A stretch of DNA of 64,000 nucleotides from Catenulispora sp. MAP5-51 (GCF_041261205.1 NZ_JBGCCH010000001.1:806001-870000); one strand, 5' to 3'. Counted from the first letter of the stretch, positions 1-7,914 are shown. Made by a program: numbers and translations. The notes: generated from the sequence alone by a model not told the origin.

Positions 1-564
1 AGCAGCAGCGGCGCCGGACACCGTCAGCGGCTGGGACAGCGAGTACGACAAAGGGGTCCCGGCGCTGGAATCGGGCGCCGCGAACGTGATGTAGGCGCGG
101 TACGAGCCGGCCGTCAGCGCCGGCAGCGGGACCGTCCAGGTCCCGTCGGCACGCATCGAGGCGGTCAGCTGGTGGAAGTCGCCGAGGTCGCTCCGGACGA
201 GATAGAACACCAGGAGCTGGCCCTCGTACGGCTGGAACCGCGTGACGTTCTTACCGCCGGGGCCGGTGATGTGGAACGTGTACTGCGCGGGCGAACCCGC
301 TGCCATCGTGGCGGCGCCGGCGACGTAGGAGTAGCCGCCGACAGCGCCGTGCAGGCCGTTGTCGGCGGCCACCGCCGCAGCGACCTTCGGACCGCTGGGG
401 GATCCCATGCCCGGCATGTCCATACCGTTCATGCCGCTCATGCCGTTCATGTCCATGCCGGACATGCTCTTGGCCCCCGACGAGTGACCGCAGGCCGCCA
501 GCGCACAGACGAGCGCGGCGGTGACCACCACACGACGGAGCCGTGGGCGAACCGGCATGGACAT
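1..564 (-). CDS. Secreted Met-rich lipoprotein, C-terminus beyond window
   Basis: The visible 188 residues start with a basic n-region and a hydrophobic stretch ending in the lipobox LAAC, so the mature protein should be a membrane-anchored lipoprotein. Just after the lipid cysteine lies a segment in which Met, Gly, Ser and Asp alternate (SGMDMNGMSGMNGMDMPGMG), a composition often seen in copper-handling proteins. The rest is beta-rich and contains FHQLTASMRADGTW, like the region after the YQHxHP motif in actinobacterial secreted proteins found beside copper chaperones. I chose the ATG at 564 because GAAGGG lies 8 nt upstream; ATGs at 579 and 558 are also in frame. The metal role is inferred from composition only. 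The reading frame is open at the left window edge. Confidence 0.7.
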   Translation of the reverse strand, partial: MSMPVRPRLRRVVVTAALVCALAACGHSSGAKSMSGMDMNGMSGMNGMDMPGMGSPSGPKVAAAVAADNGLHGAVGGYSYVAGAATMAAGSPAQYTFHITGPGGKNVTRFQPYEGQLLVFYLVRSDLGDFHQLTASMRADGTWTVPLPALTAGSYRAYITFAAPDSSAGTPLSYSLSQPLTVSGAAAA

Positions 565-604
565 GGCAGGACCCTTCATCGCAGGAGAAATGGACGGGCT
601 GGTC

Positions 605-1651
605 CTACGGACTGGTGCAGGACAGGCTCTCCGGCTGGGTGGGAGCGCTCGTCTGGTTGGCGACGAAGCCGAAGTTCGTACTGGCTCCGGCGGCCAGTTG
701 CGAGTTCCAGTCCGCCGACTTCATCGAGGCCAGCGAGCCGGACTGCGACAGCGTTCCGTTCCAAGCGCTGACCACGGTCTCGCCGTCGGCCAGGACCCAG
801 CCGACCGTCCACTTGTTCATCGGGGTGGTGCCGGGGTTGGTGACGGTGATCTGGGCCTGGAAGCCGCCGCTCCAGGAGTTGGTCACCGAGTACGTGGCCT
901 GACACGGCGTCGAGGGCGGCGGCGGGGCGGTCGCGCCGATGCCGGTCACCTGGCCGGTGCCGCCGTCGAACACGACGTCCGAGCAGCCGTAGAAGGTCTC
1001 GGGGCTGTCGGAGCGGGCCCAGACCGAGTAGATGATGTGGCGGCCGGTCTTGTTCGCCGGCAGCGTCGCGTTCCAGTAGTAGTAGCTCTGCAGCGTCGCC
1101 ACGGTGCCGGTGTTCGCCGGGTTCGTGATCGTGGAGAACGGCGCCGGCTCCAGGTCGGCCCAGGTCAAGGGCTTGGTCTGGTCCCAGCCGTCCTTGGTGA
1201 TGTACAGGCTGAACGTGCCCGGGTGCGCGGCCCACCGGTTGTAGTCGATCGTGATGTCGCCACCGGCGGTCAGGTGCGTGACCGGCCAGTCGGCGCTGAC
1301 TTGGTCGAACCCTGAGAAGTCGTAGTAGTTGCTGTTGCCGCTGCACAGCTTCCCGTCGGGGATGAACCCGACTGTGCCGCCGCTGGTGGTCCCGCTGCGG
1401 TTGCCGACCGCGAACCAGTTGTAGAGCGGGGTGGTGCCGCTGGTGGCCACCGCCGACTGGCAGGCCGGGTTCTGCGGGACGATCTGGCCGGTGGAGGTCA
1501 GGCCGTCCTCGTAGCAAAAGAACGTCCGGCTGCCGGGGACCATCATCGCGCCGTGCGCCGAGGCCGTCGGCGCGAGGGTGACGGTGGTCCCGATCAGGCC
1601 GGCCAGCGCGAGCAGCACGCCGGCCAGCTTCCTGGGGATCTTTCTGCTCAC
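605..1651 (-). CDS. AA10 lytic polysaccharide monooxygenase with C-terminal CBM2
   Basis: This is a 348-residue secreted copper enzyme that oxidatively cleaves cellulose or chitin. The signal peptide covers residues 1-32 and ends TASA, so the mature protein begins with His33, the N-terminal copper ligand of the histidine brace; HGAMMVPGSRTFFC is the classical AA10 start. The AA10 domain runs to about residue 235 (second His probably in WAAHPG). A short Pro-rich linker and a type 2 carbohydrate-binding module (about 250-348, conserved Trp and terminal Cys) follow. I used GTG 1651, which has GAAAGG 9-10 nt upstream; the open frame extends further upstream but that part is not protein-like. It is divergent from the expansin-like CBM2 gene. 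Which polymer it attacks cannot be read from the sequence. Confidence 0.9.
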   Translation of the reverse strand: MSRKIPRKLAGVLLALAGLIGTTVTLAPTASAHGAMMVPGSRTFFCYEDGLTSTGQIVPQNPACQSAVATSGTTPLYNWFAVGNRSGTTSGGTVGFIPDGKLCSGNSNYYDFSGFDQVSADWPVTHLTAGGDITIDYNRWAAHPGTFSLYITKDGWDQTKPLTWADLEPAPFSTITNPANTGTVATLQSYYYWNATLPANKTGRHIIYSVWARSDSPETFYGCSDVVFDGGTGQVTGIGATAPPPPSTPCQATYSVTNSWSGGFQAQITVTNPGTTPMNKWTVGWVLADGETVVSAWNGTLSQSGSLASMKSADWNSQLAAGASTNFGFVANQTSAPTQPESLSCTSP

Positions 1652-2021
1652 ATCGCTCGCCTTTCCATTCGCCTCTCCACAGATACAGACGTGGCGGACT
1701 GTGTCGGGCGGAGCGTAGCTCCGCCGCCGCGCACCGTTACGCGGCGGCGAAATCATTGCTCGGCGGGCGGTCCGTCGAACGCCGTCGAACGGGCATGTCA
1801 GAGGCCGTACTGGCACGGGCCGGCTCGTCGCGGCTCGGAGGTGGTGCCGCGAAAGTTTCGCAGGACGACTGCGGTGACCTGCGGTGCTTTCGCAGAGCTT
1901 TGACGCTGCTCGAACCGGCGGCGGACCATGCCACTGCCCGGGCCCGCCGAGAAGCCGACCCGGCCGCGCCGCGAACACGGACCCGACCGCAATCCACGGA
2001 CCCGACCCAGGAGCCACCACC
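1652..2021. promoter_or_regulatory. 370-bp divergent control region between LPMO and expansin-like genes
   Basis: No credible gene lies here. The region must hold the promoters of both flanking secreted proteins. The best site is the odd-length palindrome GCGAAAGTTTCGC at 1849-1861. GAAA/TTTC inverted repeats have been described upstream of actinomycete xylanase genes, so a carbohydrate-responsive operator is a reasonable inference. A second half-like site, CTTTCGCAGAGCTTTG, starts at about 1887. Ribosome binding sites are AGGAG at about 2009-2013 for the plus gene and GAAAGG for the minus gene. Confidence 0.5.
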
Positions 2022-3485
2022 GTGCGCCACATCAGACCGGCCTCATCACCGCCGCAGCCCAGCCACCGCCGACGCCGGCGCGCGATCCTGCGCACCGCCC
2101 TGGCCTCAGCCGCCGCGCTCATCGTGGCCGTGGCCGCCGCGCTGCTCAGCAGTCCGGCCCAGGCGCTCGGCGTCGGCGGCACACCCTCGCCGGTCACCGG
2201 CAACGCGACCCACTTCGACGGGCTCGGGGCGCCGTACGGGGGTTGCGGCATGCCGCAGGCGAACCTGGACTCGCAGGACTTCATCGCCTTGAACGTCTTC
2301 AACACCCCGGGGAACTACGGCCAGTTCCCCCGGCCGGTGCCGCCGGCGCAGGCGGGCATCCTGGGCATGTTCGACAACGGCCTGAACTGCGGGCGCTGGG
2401 TGAAGGTCAGCATCGGCGACTACTGCACCGGCACCAACGACGGCGCGCAGAACGAGCCGTTCTGCCGCAACGGCTCGTGGACCGCCGACAAGTACAACGG
2501 CGCGACGCTGAACATGCTCGTCGCCGACAGCTGCGGCGACTCCAACGCCTGGTGCCGCGACGATCCGTACCACATCGACCTGCACACCGACTCGATCAAC
2601 CGCTTCCAGCTGAACGGCGCGGCCGTCGGGGACCTGCTGGACCACTGGAACAACCGGCAGGTGACGTGGCAGTTCATCAACGCGCCGAACTACAGCGGCG
2701 ACATCAACATCGGTTTCATACAGGGCGCGCAGGTGTACTGGCCGGCGATCTCGGTGTCGCACCTGGCCAACGGGATCCACGGCGTGCAGTACCTGTCGGC
2801 GAACGGGACCTGGGTCTCGGCGGCGATGGACAGCGACATGGGGCAGGCCTACATCATCGGGCCGACGGCCGCGGCCGGGTCCGGCTACCAGATCCGAGTG
2901 ACCGACGCGTCGGACAACCTCGTCAACGGCGGGCAGGTGTACAGCTTCTCGCTGCCGTCCTCGTGCGGGAGCAACTGCGGCGCGGCCTACACGCCGGTCA
3001 CGTACACGACGACGCCGGGATCGGGATCGGGTTCGCCGAGTTCGCCGAGTTCCAGCCCGAGCTCCACGCCGAGTTCGAGCGCCTCCTCGCCGCCGAGTAC
3101 GCCGAGTACGCCGAGTACGCCGAGTACGCCGAGTACTCCCAGTTCTCCGAGCACGCCGAGTTCGCCCTCCAGCTCCGCGGCCGGCGCCGGCTGCTCGGTG
3201 ACCTCTTCGGTGACCGGCTCCTGGTCGAGCGGCTACCAGCTCGCGTTCACCGTCACCAACACCGGCTCGACCGCCACCTCCGAGTGGGCGGTGCGCTTCT
3301 CCTTCGCCGGGTCGCAGACGATCGCCAACTCCTGGAACGTGACCGCCGCCCAATCCGGGCAGGCCGTCACCGCGAACTCCGTTTCCTACAACGGATCCCT
3401 GGCCCCGGGGGCCGCGACGTCGTGGGGCATGGTGATCAACGGCGCGAACCAACCACTCAGCAGCATTTCCTGCGTTTCCTCCTGA
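2022..3485 (+). CDS. Secreted expansin-like protein with Ser/Pro linker and CBM2
   Basis: Expansins loosen cellulose non-hydrolytically. This 487-residue protein has a long Arg-rich signal sequence (about 1-48), then a double-psi beta-barrel-like domain (about 55-185) with cysteine motifs such as GLNCGRW, DYCTG and VADSCGDSNAWC followed by HIDLH, which resembles the expansin core. A second beta domain (about 190-325, FINAPNYSGDINIGF) matches the expansin C-terminal region. A Ser/Pro/Thr linker of about 55 residues made of short repeats leads to a CBM2 at the C-terminus. The start is GTG 2022 with AGGAG upstream. A GH45-like glycosidase cannot be fully excluded, since the two share this barrel. 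The gene is paired divergently with the AA10 gene. Confidence 0.75.
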   Translation: MRHIRPASSPPQPSHRRRRRAILRTALASAAALIVAVAAALLSSPAQALGVGGTPSPVTGNATHFDGLGAPYGGCGMPQANLDSQDFIALNVFNTPGNYGQFPRPVPPAQAGILGMFDNGLNCGRWVKVSIGDYCTGTNDGAQNEPFCRNGSWTADKYNGATLNMLVADSCGDSNAWCRDDPYHIDLHTDSINRFQLNGAAVGDLLDHWNNRQVTWQFINAPNYSGDINIGFIQGAQVYWPAISVSHLANGIHGVQYLSANGTWVSAAMDSDMGQAYIIGPTAAAGSGYQIRVTDASDNLVNGGQVYSFSLPSSCGSNCGAAYTPVTYTTTPGSGSGSPSSPSSSPSSTPSSSASSPPSTPSTPSTPSTPSTPSSPSTPSSPSSSAAGAGCSVTSSVTGSWSSGYQLAFTVTNTGSTATSEWAVRFSFAGSQTIANSWNVTAAQSGQAVTANSVSYNGSLAPGAATSWGMVINGANQPLSSISCVSS

Positions 3486-3521
3486 CCCAACCCGGGTACC
3501 GCGTTCGACGTGAAGACCATG

Positions 3522-4010
3522 ATGCGATTCGACGTGGTGATCGAGATACCGGCCGGTTCCCGGAACAAGTACGTCATGGACCACCGTCTGGGCCGCATCC
3601 GGTTGGAGCGGCAGTTGTTCACCTCGACCAGCTATCCGGCCGACTACGGGTACATCCCCGGCACGCTGGCCCTGGACGGGGACCCGCTGGACGCCGTGGT
3701 GCTGCTGGAGGACCCGGCGTTCCCCGGCGTGGAGGTGTCGGTCCGGCCGGTGGCCGTCTACCGCTCGCACGACGAGAAGGGCGAAGACAACAAGATCCTG
3801 TGCGTTCCGGCGGAGGATCCCCGCTATGCGGACCTGCAGGACCTGTCCGACGTGGCCCAGGAACGGCTGGACGAGATCGGGCACTTCTTCGACATCTACA
3901 AGGACACCGAGCCCGGGCGGCAGGCGCAGCCCGGCACGTGGGCCGACCGCGCCGCCGCCGAGGCGGTCATCGCCGCCGACCGCAAGCGGCTGGCCGACTC
4001 AGAGAGCTGA
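3522..4010 (+). CDS. ppa: Family I inorganic pyrophosphatase
   Basis: Soluble cytoplasmic pyrophosphatase that hydrolyses PPi and so drives biosynthetic reactions. The N-terminus MRFDVVIEIPAGSRNKY and the signature DGDPLDAVVLL with three metal-binding aspartates are diagnostic, and YGYIPGTL and KGEDNK also match. At 162 residues it has the usual bacterial length. GTG 3510 and ATG 3519 are in frame upstream; ATG 3522 is preferred because it aligns with the family start. It lies 36 bp after the expansin-like gene and nearly abuts the convergent AraC gene. It is probably housekeeping and unrelated in function to its neighbours. Confidence 0.93.
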   Translation: MRFDVVIEIPAGSRNKYVMDHRLGRIRLERQLFTSTSYPADYGYIPGTLALDGDPLDAVVLLEDPAFPGVEVSVRPVAVYRSHDEKGEDNKILCVPAEDPRYADLQDLSDVAQERLDEIGHFFDIYKDTEPGRQAQPGTWADRAAAEAVIAADRKRLADSES

Positions 4011-4023
4011 CAGGGTCCGGAAC

Positions 4024-4968
4024 TCAGCGGGACCGGACGTCGCGCCGCCAGCGGGCCGGCGGCGTGCCGTACCGGGTCCGGAACGCCCGGCTGAACGCCG
4101 CCTCCGAGGCGTAGCCGACGCGCTCGGCGACCTGCGCGACCGACAGGAACGTGTCGCGCAGCAGACCGGTGGCCGCGTCCAGGCGCACGTGCGCGAGGTA
4201 GGCGACCGGCGGCTTGCCGACGCGGTCCACGAAGCGCGCGGCGAACGACGAGCGGGACAGCGTGCAGACCCGGGCCAGTTCGTCGACCGTCCACTCGTGG
4301 CCGGGATCGCGGTGGATGGCGCTCAGGGCCAGGCCGATCCGCGGGTCGAAGGCGCCGGCCAGCCAGTTCGGCTCGGCGTCCGCGCCGGCGGCCCAGGTGC
4401 GCATGATCTGGATGAAGATCAGGTCCAGGATGCGCGAGACCATCACCGCAGAGCCCTGCGACGGCGACTGCATCTCCAGCACGATCATCCGGCGGGCGAC
4501 TTCGAGCCCTTCCAACGCCTCCAGATCCGGGCCGCCGGAGCCGTCTGAGCCGTCTGAGCCGTCTGAGCCGTCTGAGCCGCGCAGGATGATCACCGGCGGC
4601 AGGCTGCCGAGCAGATGGCTGGCCTGCGGGTCGCCGATGGTGAACGTGCCGCACAGCCAGCGCGCGGGCCGGCCGGCGCCTCCCGAGTCACTGACGGAGT
4701 GCGCATCGCCGCGCGGCAGCAGCACGAAGTCGCCGCCCCGCACCTGCTCGACGTTCGGACGGCCCTCGATCCGAAGGGTGACTTCGCCCTCTTCGACGAT
4801 GTGCAGGCTGCCCCGGTCGGCGAATCCGAGGGAGAACCCCGGTTCCGGGGTGTACGCGACAATCCGCTCACCGCTGAGCCGGACACTTCGCAGGAGCTCC
4901 GACAGCAGGTCGTGCGTCTGGCCGACCGGGCTTGGACGATCTGCAAGGTTTTCCGGCGGAGCGGTCAT
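4024..4968 (-). CDS. AraC-family regulator with N-terminal cupin domain
   Basis: A 314-residue one-component regulator. The first half is a cupin-type sensor (HIVEEGEVTLRIEG, GGDFVLLPRGDAHSV) as in the AraC cupin_6 group. The C-terminal 100 residues contain two helix-turn-helix motifs (WTVDELARVCTLSRSSFAARF and VAQVAERVGYASEAAFSRAF). Between them lies an in-frame GSD repeat encoded by four 9-bp units. It is divergent from the EthD gene 104 bp away, and such regulators commonly control the adjacent redox or EthD-type gene, so it probably senses a small organic ligand and regulates that gene. The ligand is unknown. Confidence 0.88.
   Translation of the reverse strand: MTAPPENLADRPSPVGQTHDLLSELLRSVRLSGERIVAYTPEPGFSLGFADRGSLHIVEEGEVTLRIEGRPNVEQVRGGDFVLLPRGDAHSVSDSGGAGRPARWLCGTFTIGDPQASHLLGSLPPVIILRGSDGSDGSDGSDGSGGPDLEALEGLEVARRMIVLEMQSPSQGSAVMVSRILDLIFIQIMRTWAAGADAEPNWLAGAFDPRIGLALSAIHRDPGHEWTVDELARVCTLSRSSFAARFVDRVGKPPVAYLAHVRLDAATGLLRDTFLSVAQVAERVGYASEAAFSRAFRTRYGTPPARWRRDVRSR
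4538..4579. repeat. 9-bp tandem repeat GAGCCGTCT, four units plus a partial
   Basis: Perfect direct repeats inside the AraC-type gene. On the minus strand they encode a flexible Gly-Ser-Asp run between the cupin and HTH domains. All units are identical, which suggests recent slippage expansion. Confidence 0.95.
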
Positions 4969-5072
4969 GGTCCCTGCTCATTCCTCTGAATACGCTCGTC
5001 GAACAGTGAACGGGGCCACCATACGGCGCTCCGCCACGCACCTCATCCGAAACCACTCAACGGGAGACCACC

Positions 5073-5393
5073 ATGTCCGAGCACGGCAACGCCACCAAGA
5101 TCACCTTCGTGTACTCCACCCCCTCCGACCCCGAGGCGTTCGAGGCCGCCTACGCCGACCAGCTCGCGCTGGCCCGCAAGCTGCCCGGCCTGGTCCGGCT
5201 GGAGGCCTCGAAGGTCTGGCCGAAGGAGGACGGCAGCCCGGTCCCGGCGCACCGCTTCCTGGACCTGTACTTCGCCGACTACGCGGCGGCCAGCGCGGCC
5301 GCGGCCGAGGCCGGTCCGCTCGTCGGCGCCACCAAGCAGCACGCCACCGGCGGCGTGATCATCGCGTTCGCGGAGGTGCTCGAGACCGAGTAG
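5073..5393 (+). CDS. EthD-family small protein
   Basis: A 106-residue protein of the dimeric alpha/beta-barrel (EthD) superfamily. ITFVYSTPSDPEAFEAAYADQLALARKLPGL is shown here only in part: residues 10-20 and the LPGL turn match EthD proteins, which are associated with ether or ring-compound oxidation and sometimes act as small isomerases or stress proteins. There is no signal peptide or membrane segment. The start ATG has GGGAG 7 nt upstream. It is divergent from the cupin-AraC regulator, its likely controller. The reaction cannot be assigned. Confidence 0.8.
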   Translation: MSEHGNATKITFVYSTPSDPEAFEAAYADQLALARKLPGLVRLEASKVWPKEDGSPVPAHRFLDLYFADYAAASAAAAEAGPLVGATKQHATGGVIIAFAEVLETE

Positions 5394-5400
5394 GGGCAAC

Positions 5401-5562
5401 GTGTTCGCTGTGTTCCCCGTGTTCGCCGTGTCAGCGCCGGTGTCAGGCCGGGGTCAGGCCCGTGTCAGCACGTCCGCCGAAAGTGAAGACACGACGGCGG
5501 GCCGACCGGGTCCGCGGCGCAGACACGAAGAACACGAAGAACACGGAGAACACAGTGAACAC
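5401..5562 (+). promoter_or_regulatory. Long-range inverted repeat masking the DUF4097 start site
   Basis: The left arm (5401-5424, built from GTGTTC units) and the right arm (5539-5562, built from GAACAC units) pair over 24 positions with one C-A mismatch and one G-U pair. A further 5 bp pair beyond a 2x2 internal loop (5427-5431 with 5532-5536). The right arm contains the GGAG at 5545-5548 and the GTG start at 5555. If the transcript includes the left arm, for instance by read-through from the EthD gene ending at 5393, the ribosome binding site would be sequestered. The about 114-nt loop carries three GTGTCAG repeats that could pair with GACAC copies. Confidence 0.55.
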
Positions 5563-6229
5563 CATGAACACCTTCGCCACCCCCACCCCCGTCCTCGTCG
5601 TCCTGGACATCCCGGCAGGCCGCGTCCGCCTGGTCGCCGGCGAGCGCGCCGAGTCCACCGTCGAGGTTCTGCCGGCCGAGGGTTCGAAGAAGCGCGACGT
5701 GAAGGCCGCCGAGCAGACCTCGGTCGAGTTCGCCGACGGCGTGCTGCGGGTCGTCACGGCCGAGGCCGGCCGGTTCCTCGGTTCGGGCTCGGTGGACGTG
5801 ACGATCCAGGTGCCGGCCGGCTCCCGGGTCCAGGGCAAGGCCGCAGCGGCCGAGCTCTACGGCACCGGCCGGCTCGGCGAGGTCGTCTTCGACGGCGGAT
5901 ACCGCACCGTGGAACTGGCCGAGGTCGCCGGGGCGCAGCTCAAGGTGCACACCGGCGAGGTCACGATCGGGCGGCTGACCGGTTCGGCGCAGATCAGCAA
6001 CGGCACCGGCGACATCACTGTCGCCGAGGCGGTGGCCGGCGCGGTCGAACTGCGCACCGAGGCGGGCAGCATCACCGTGCACGCCGCGCAGGGCGTCTCG
6101 GCCACGCTGGACGCCGGTACCGGGCACGGCCGGATCACCAACGCGCTGAAGAACAGCGAGGGCGCCGACGCCGCGCTGACCATCAAGGCCACCACTTCCA
6201 GCGGCGACATCACGGCCACCAGCCTGTGA
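5555..6229 (+). CDS. DUF4097 beta-strand repeat protein
   Basis: A 224-residue protein of the DUF4097 (adhesin-like beta-helix) family. After a beta sandwich-like start (VLVVLDIPAGRVRLVAG), the body is built of short strands with recurring T/S-G-x-I/V steps: AQLKVHTGEVTIGRL, AQISNGTGDITVAEA, VELRTEAGSITVHA and TSSGDITATSL. Its function is unknown; such proteins often accompany PadR/LytTR regulators and membrane stress genes. No signal peptide is visible, so it is probably cytoplasmic. GTG 5555 was chosen because GGAG lies 6 nt upstream; ATG 5564 is the alternative. Its start region lies in the right arm of the long inverted repeat. Confidence 0.82.
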   Translation: MNTMNTFATPTPVLVVLDIPAGRVRLVAGERAESTVEVLPAEGSKKRDVKAAEQTSVEFADGVLRVVTAEAGRFLGSGSVDVTIQVPAGSRVQGKAAAAELYGTGRLGEVVFDGGYRTVELAEVAGAQLKVHTGEVTIGRLTGSAQISNGTGDITVAEAVAGAVELRTEAGSITVHAAQGVSATLDAGTGHGRITNALKNSEGADAALTIKATTSSGDITATSL

Positions 6230-6250
6230 CGCGCCGGTGCTGACGGCCGA

Positions 6251-6293
6251 CGGCGGCCGGGTTCGGGCAGATGGCTGCCCAGCCCGGCCGCCG
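6251..6293 (+). terminator. Strong GC hairpin after the DUF4097 gene
   Basis: The arms 6251-6261 and 6283-6293 (CGGCGGCCGGG and its complement) pair perfectly. An inner stem GGGCAG/CTGCCC with an ATGG loop sits on top. It lies 21 bp past the stop codon. There is no U-tract, as is common for actinobacterial terminators. It is followed by three imperfect ATCGGGCC repeats (6325-6357). Confidence 0.7.
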
Positions 6294-6361
6294 AGCCTTG
6301 TAGCGACCAAGTGACCAAGCCTCTTATCGGGCCCTTTATCGGGCCTCTTATCGGCCGAGCC

Positions 6362-6823
6362 TTACAGCGGCTCGATCTCCGTCTTGCGCAAGTGCTCGTA
6401 GACCAGCGAGGTGCGCACGTCGGCGAGCTCCTTGCGCCGCGTCAGCTTGTCCAGCACCAAAGCCTGGAGCTGATCGGTGTCCTTGACGGCGACGTGGATC
6501 AGGAAGTCGTCGCCGCCGGACACCACGAACACCGACAACACCTCGGGCAGCTGCTCCACGAACGCCCGGAACCCGTCGATGACGGCGCGGTTCGGCGGTC
6601 TGACGCGCACCGCGATGAGTGCTTGCAGCGGTCGGCCGATTGCCGCGAGGTCCACCTGCGCGTGGTAGCCGACGATCAGGCCGCGGCGGCGCAGGGAGCG
6701 CATGCGTTCCAGGCAGGTCGAGGGGGCGATGTTCAGCAGGGTGGCCAGCTCACGGTTCGTGCGCCGTCCATCGTTCTGCAAAAGCGCCAGCAGCGCCGAA
6801 TCAACGGCGTCCAGATCGGTCAC
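6362..6823 (-). CDS. Lrp/AsnC-family transcriptional regulator
   Basis: A 153-residue feast/famine regulator. The N-terminal winged helix (LDAVDSALLALLQNDGRRTNRELATLL is residues 4-30; recognition helix around PSTCLERMRSLRRRG) is followed by the RAM/ACT ligand-binding domain with the GGDDFLIHV signature. It has family-typical length. It is divergent from the DUF2000 gene, which it may control, with an amino acid as the usual effector of the family. The specific effector is not readable. Confidence 0.92.
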   Translation of the reverse strand: MTDLDAVDSALLALLQNDGRRTNRELATLLNIAPSTCLERMRSLRRRGLIVGYHAQVDLAAIGRPLQALIAVRVRPPNRAVIDGFRAFVEQLPEVLSVFVVSGGDDFLIHVAVKDTDQLQALVLDKLTRRKELADVRTSLVYEHLRKTEIEPL

Positions 6824-6928
6824 CTGGGCAACCTAGCAGAACTAAATTCGGATCTTGAGCGATCAGGCCGCACCACGCACTACTGTCGGCCAGCAGATCC
6901 GGTGATGGTTCGATCCGAAGGAGCCCCC

Positions 6929-7375
6929 ATGCCCATGCCCGACGCCACCAACGCCACCCTCCCCCGCTTCGAGAAGTGCGCGATCGTCATCGACGGGGCG
7001 CTGCCCACCGGCCTGGCGATGAACGCCGCGGCCGTCCTGGCGCTGTCGATCGGCGACGCGTACGGGGATTCGGCACTCGGGCCGCAGGTCAAGGACCGCG
7101 ACGGGCAGCTGCACCAGCCGATCACCGAGGTGCCGCTGCCGGTGCTCAAGGCCGACCCGGAGGTGCTGCGCGGGATCGTGACCAAGGCGCTGGCCGAGCC
7201 GGACGTGTTCCTCGTGGACTTCACCGCCTCGGCTCAGGCGGCCCGGGACTACGGCTCCTACATGCAGGCCATGCAGGACACCGGCGCCGAGGAGCACCAG
7301 TACGTCGGCGTCGCGGTGGTCGGCGCGAAGAAAGCGGTGCAGAAGCTGAGCGGGAGTCTGCCGCTGTACCGCTGA
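6929..7375 (+). CDS. DUF2000 family protein
   Basis: A 148-residue cytoplasmic protein of the DUF2000 family, which has a peptidyl-tRNA hydrolase 2-like fold and no established function. CAIVIDGALPTGLAMNAAAVLALSIG at residues 14-39 (quoted in part) and the conserved PVLKAD and VDFT segments support the family call. The ATG at 6929 has AAGGAG 5 nt upstream; a second ATG follows at 6935. The gene is divergent from an Lrp/AsnC regulator, an arrangement frequent for this family, so it may be its target. Confidence 0.78.
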   Translation: MPMPDATNATLPRFEKCAIVIDGALPTGLAMNAAAVLALSIGDAYGDSALGPQVKDRDGQLHQPITEVPLPVLKADPEVLRGIVTKALAEPDVFLVDFTASAQAARDYGSYMQAMQDTGAEEHQYVGVAVVGAKKAVQKLSGSLPLYR

Positions 7376-7423
7376 CGGTATTGATCCACTCCGGTCGGCA
7401 TGCTCGTTCCGGTCCGCATCTAC

Positions 7424-7437
7424 TTTCCAAATGGAAA
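7424..7437. promoter_or_regulatory. Operator-like palindrome TTTCCA-AA-TGGAAA
   Basis: Perfect 6-bp arms with a 2-bp spacer lie directly upstream of a possible -10 (TAGAGT, 7446-7451) and 21 bp before the ATG at 7459. This position would let a repressor block the promoter. The winged-helix protein encoded by the second gene of the pair is the obvious candidate for autoregulation. Confidence 0.5.
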
Positions 7438-7458
7438 CTAGATGCTAGAGTGAAACTC

Positions 7459-7914
7459 ATGACCGACGAGCTCACCCCCGCCGCAGCCTTCGACACCGCC
7501 ACCGCCCTGCGCGCGGCCGCCGAGCGACCCGCCTTCCCGGCCTGGTTCCCGCCGACCATCGGCATCGGCTACGCCGCCTCGCTGTGCTTGATGGGCGTCA
7601 GCTTCCTGCTGCACGGAGGCATCGCGCGCGTCTGCGGCCTGACCGGGGCAGCGCTGGTGGTGCTGACGTTCGCGACGATGCTCCCGGTGGTCGCCGGCTG
7701 GCGGCGGTCCGGGGTGGTGCCGAAGTTCGACAACTGTGTCGACGACCCGGCCCGGCGACGCCAGCGCCTGCGCACGTTCGGGATCGCCGCGGCGGGAACG
7801 GCGGCGGCGATGGTGCTCGTGGTCGCCGCGCACTGGGGCTGGATCGAGATCGCGGCCGGCCTGGTCCTCGGTGCGACGACGTGGCGCCGGCTCGCCCGGC
7901 AGGCCGCGCGGTGA
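7459..7914 (+). CDS. Small integral membrane protein of unknown function
   Basis: A 151-residue protein with about three to four hydrophobic helices (IGYAASLCLMGVSFLL, GLTGAALVVLTFATMLPVVAG, TFGIAAAGTAAAMVLVVAAHW, IEIAAGLVLGATTW) and an acidic N-terminus. No catalytic motif was recognised. It overlaps the following winged-helix gene by 4 bp (GTGA), so the two are translationally coupled; such membrane protein/winged-helix pairs are common in actinobacteria. With a -10-like TAGAGT ending 7 nt before the ATG, the mRNA may be leaderless. Confidence 0.7.
   Translation: MTDELTPAAAFDTATALRAAAERPAFPAWFPPTIGIGYAASLCLMGVSFLLHGGIARVCGLTGAALVVLTFATMLPVVAGWRRSGVVPKFDNCVDDPARRRQRLRTFGIAAAGTAAAMVLVVAAHWGWIEIAAGLVLGATTWRRLARQAAR

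Noticed and set aside
640-653. CebR-box-like TGGGAGCGCTC near the end of the LPMO gene
   Set aside because: It matches only 11 of 14 positions of the TGGGAGCGCTCCCA box and lies inside the coding region of the CBM2, far from either promoter.
576-1517. 313-codon minus-strand open frame over the LPMO gene
   Set aside because: It is an Arg/Pro-rich out-of-frame shadow; the LPMO frame has clear family motifs.
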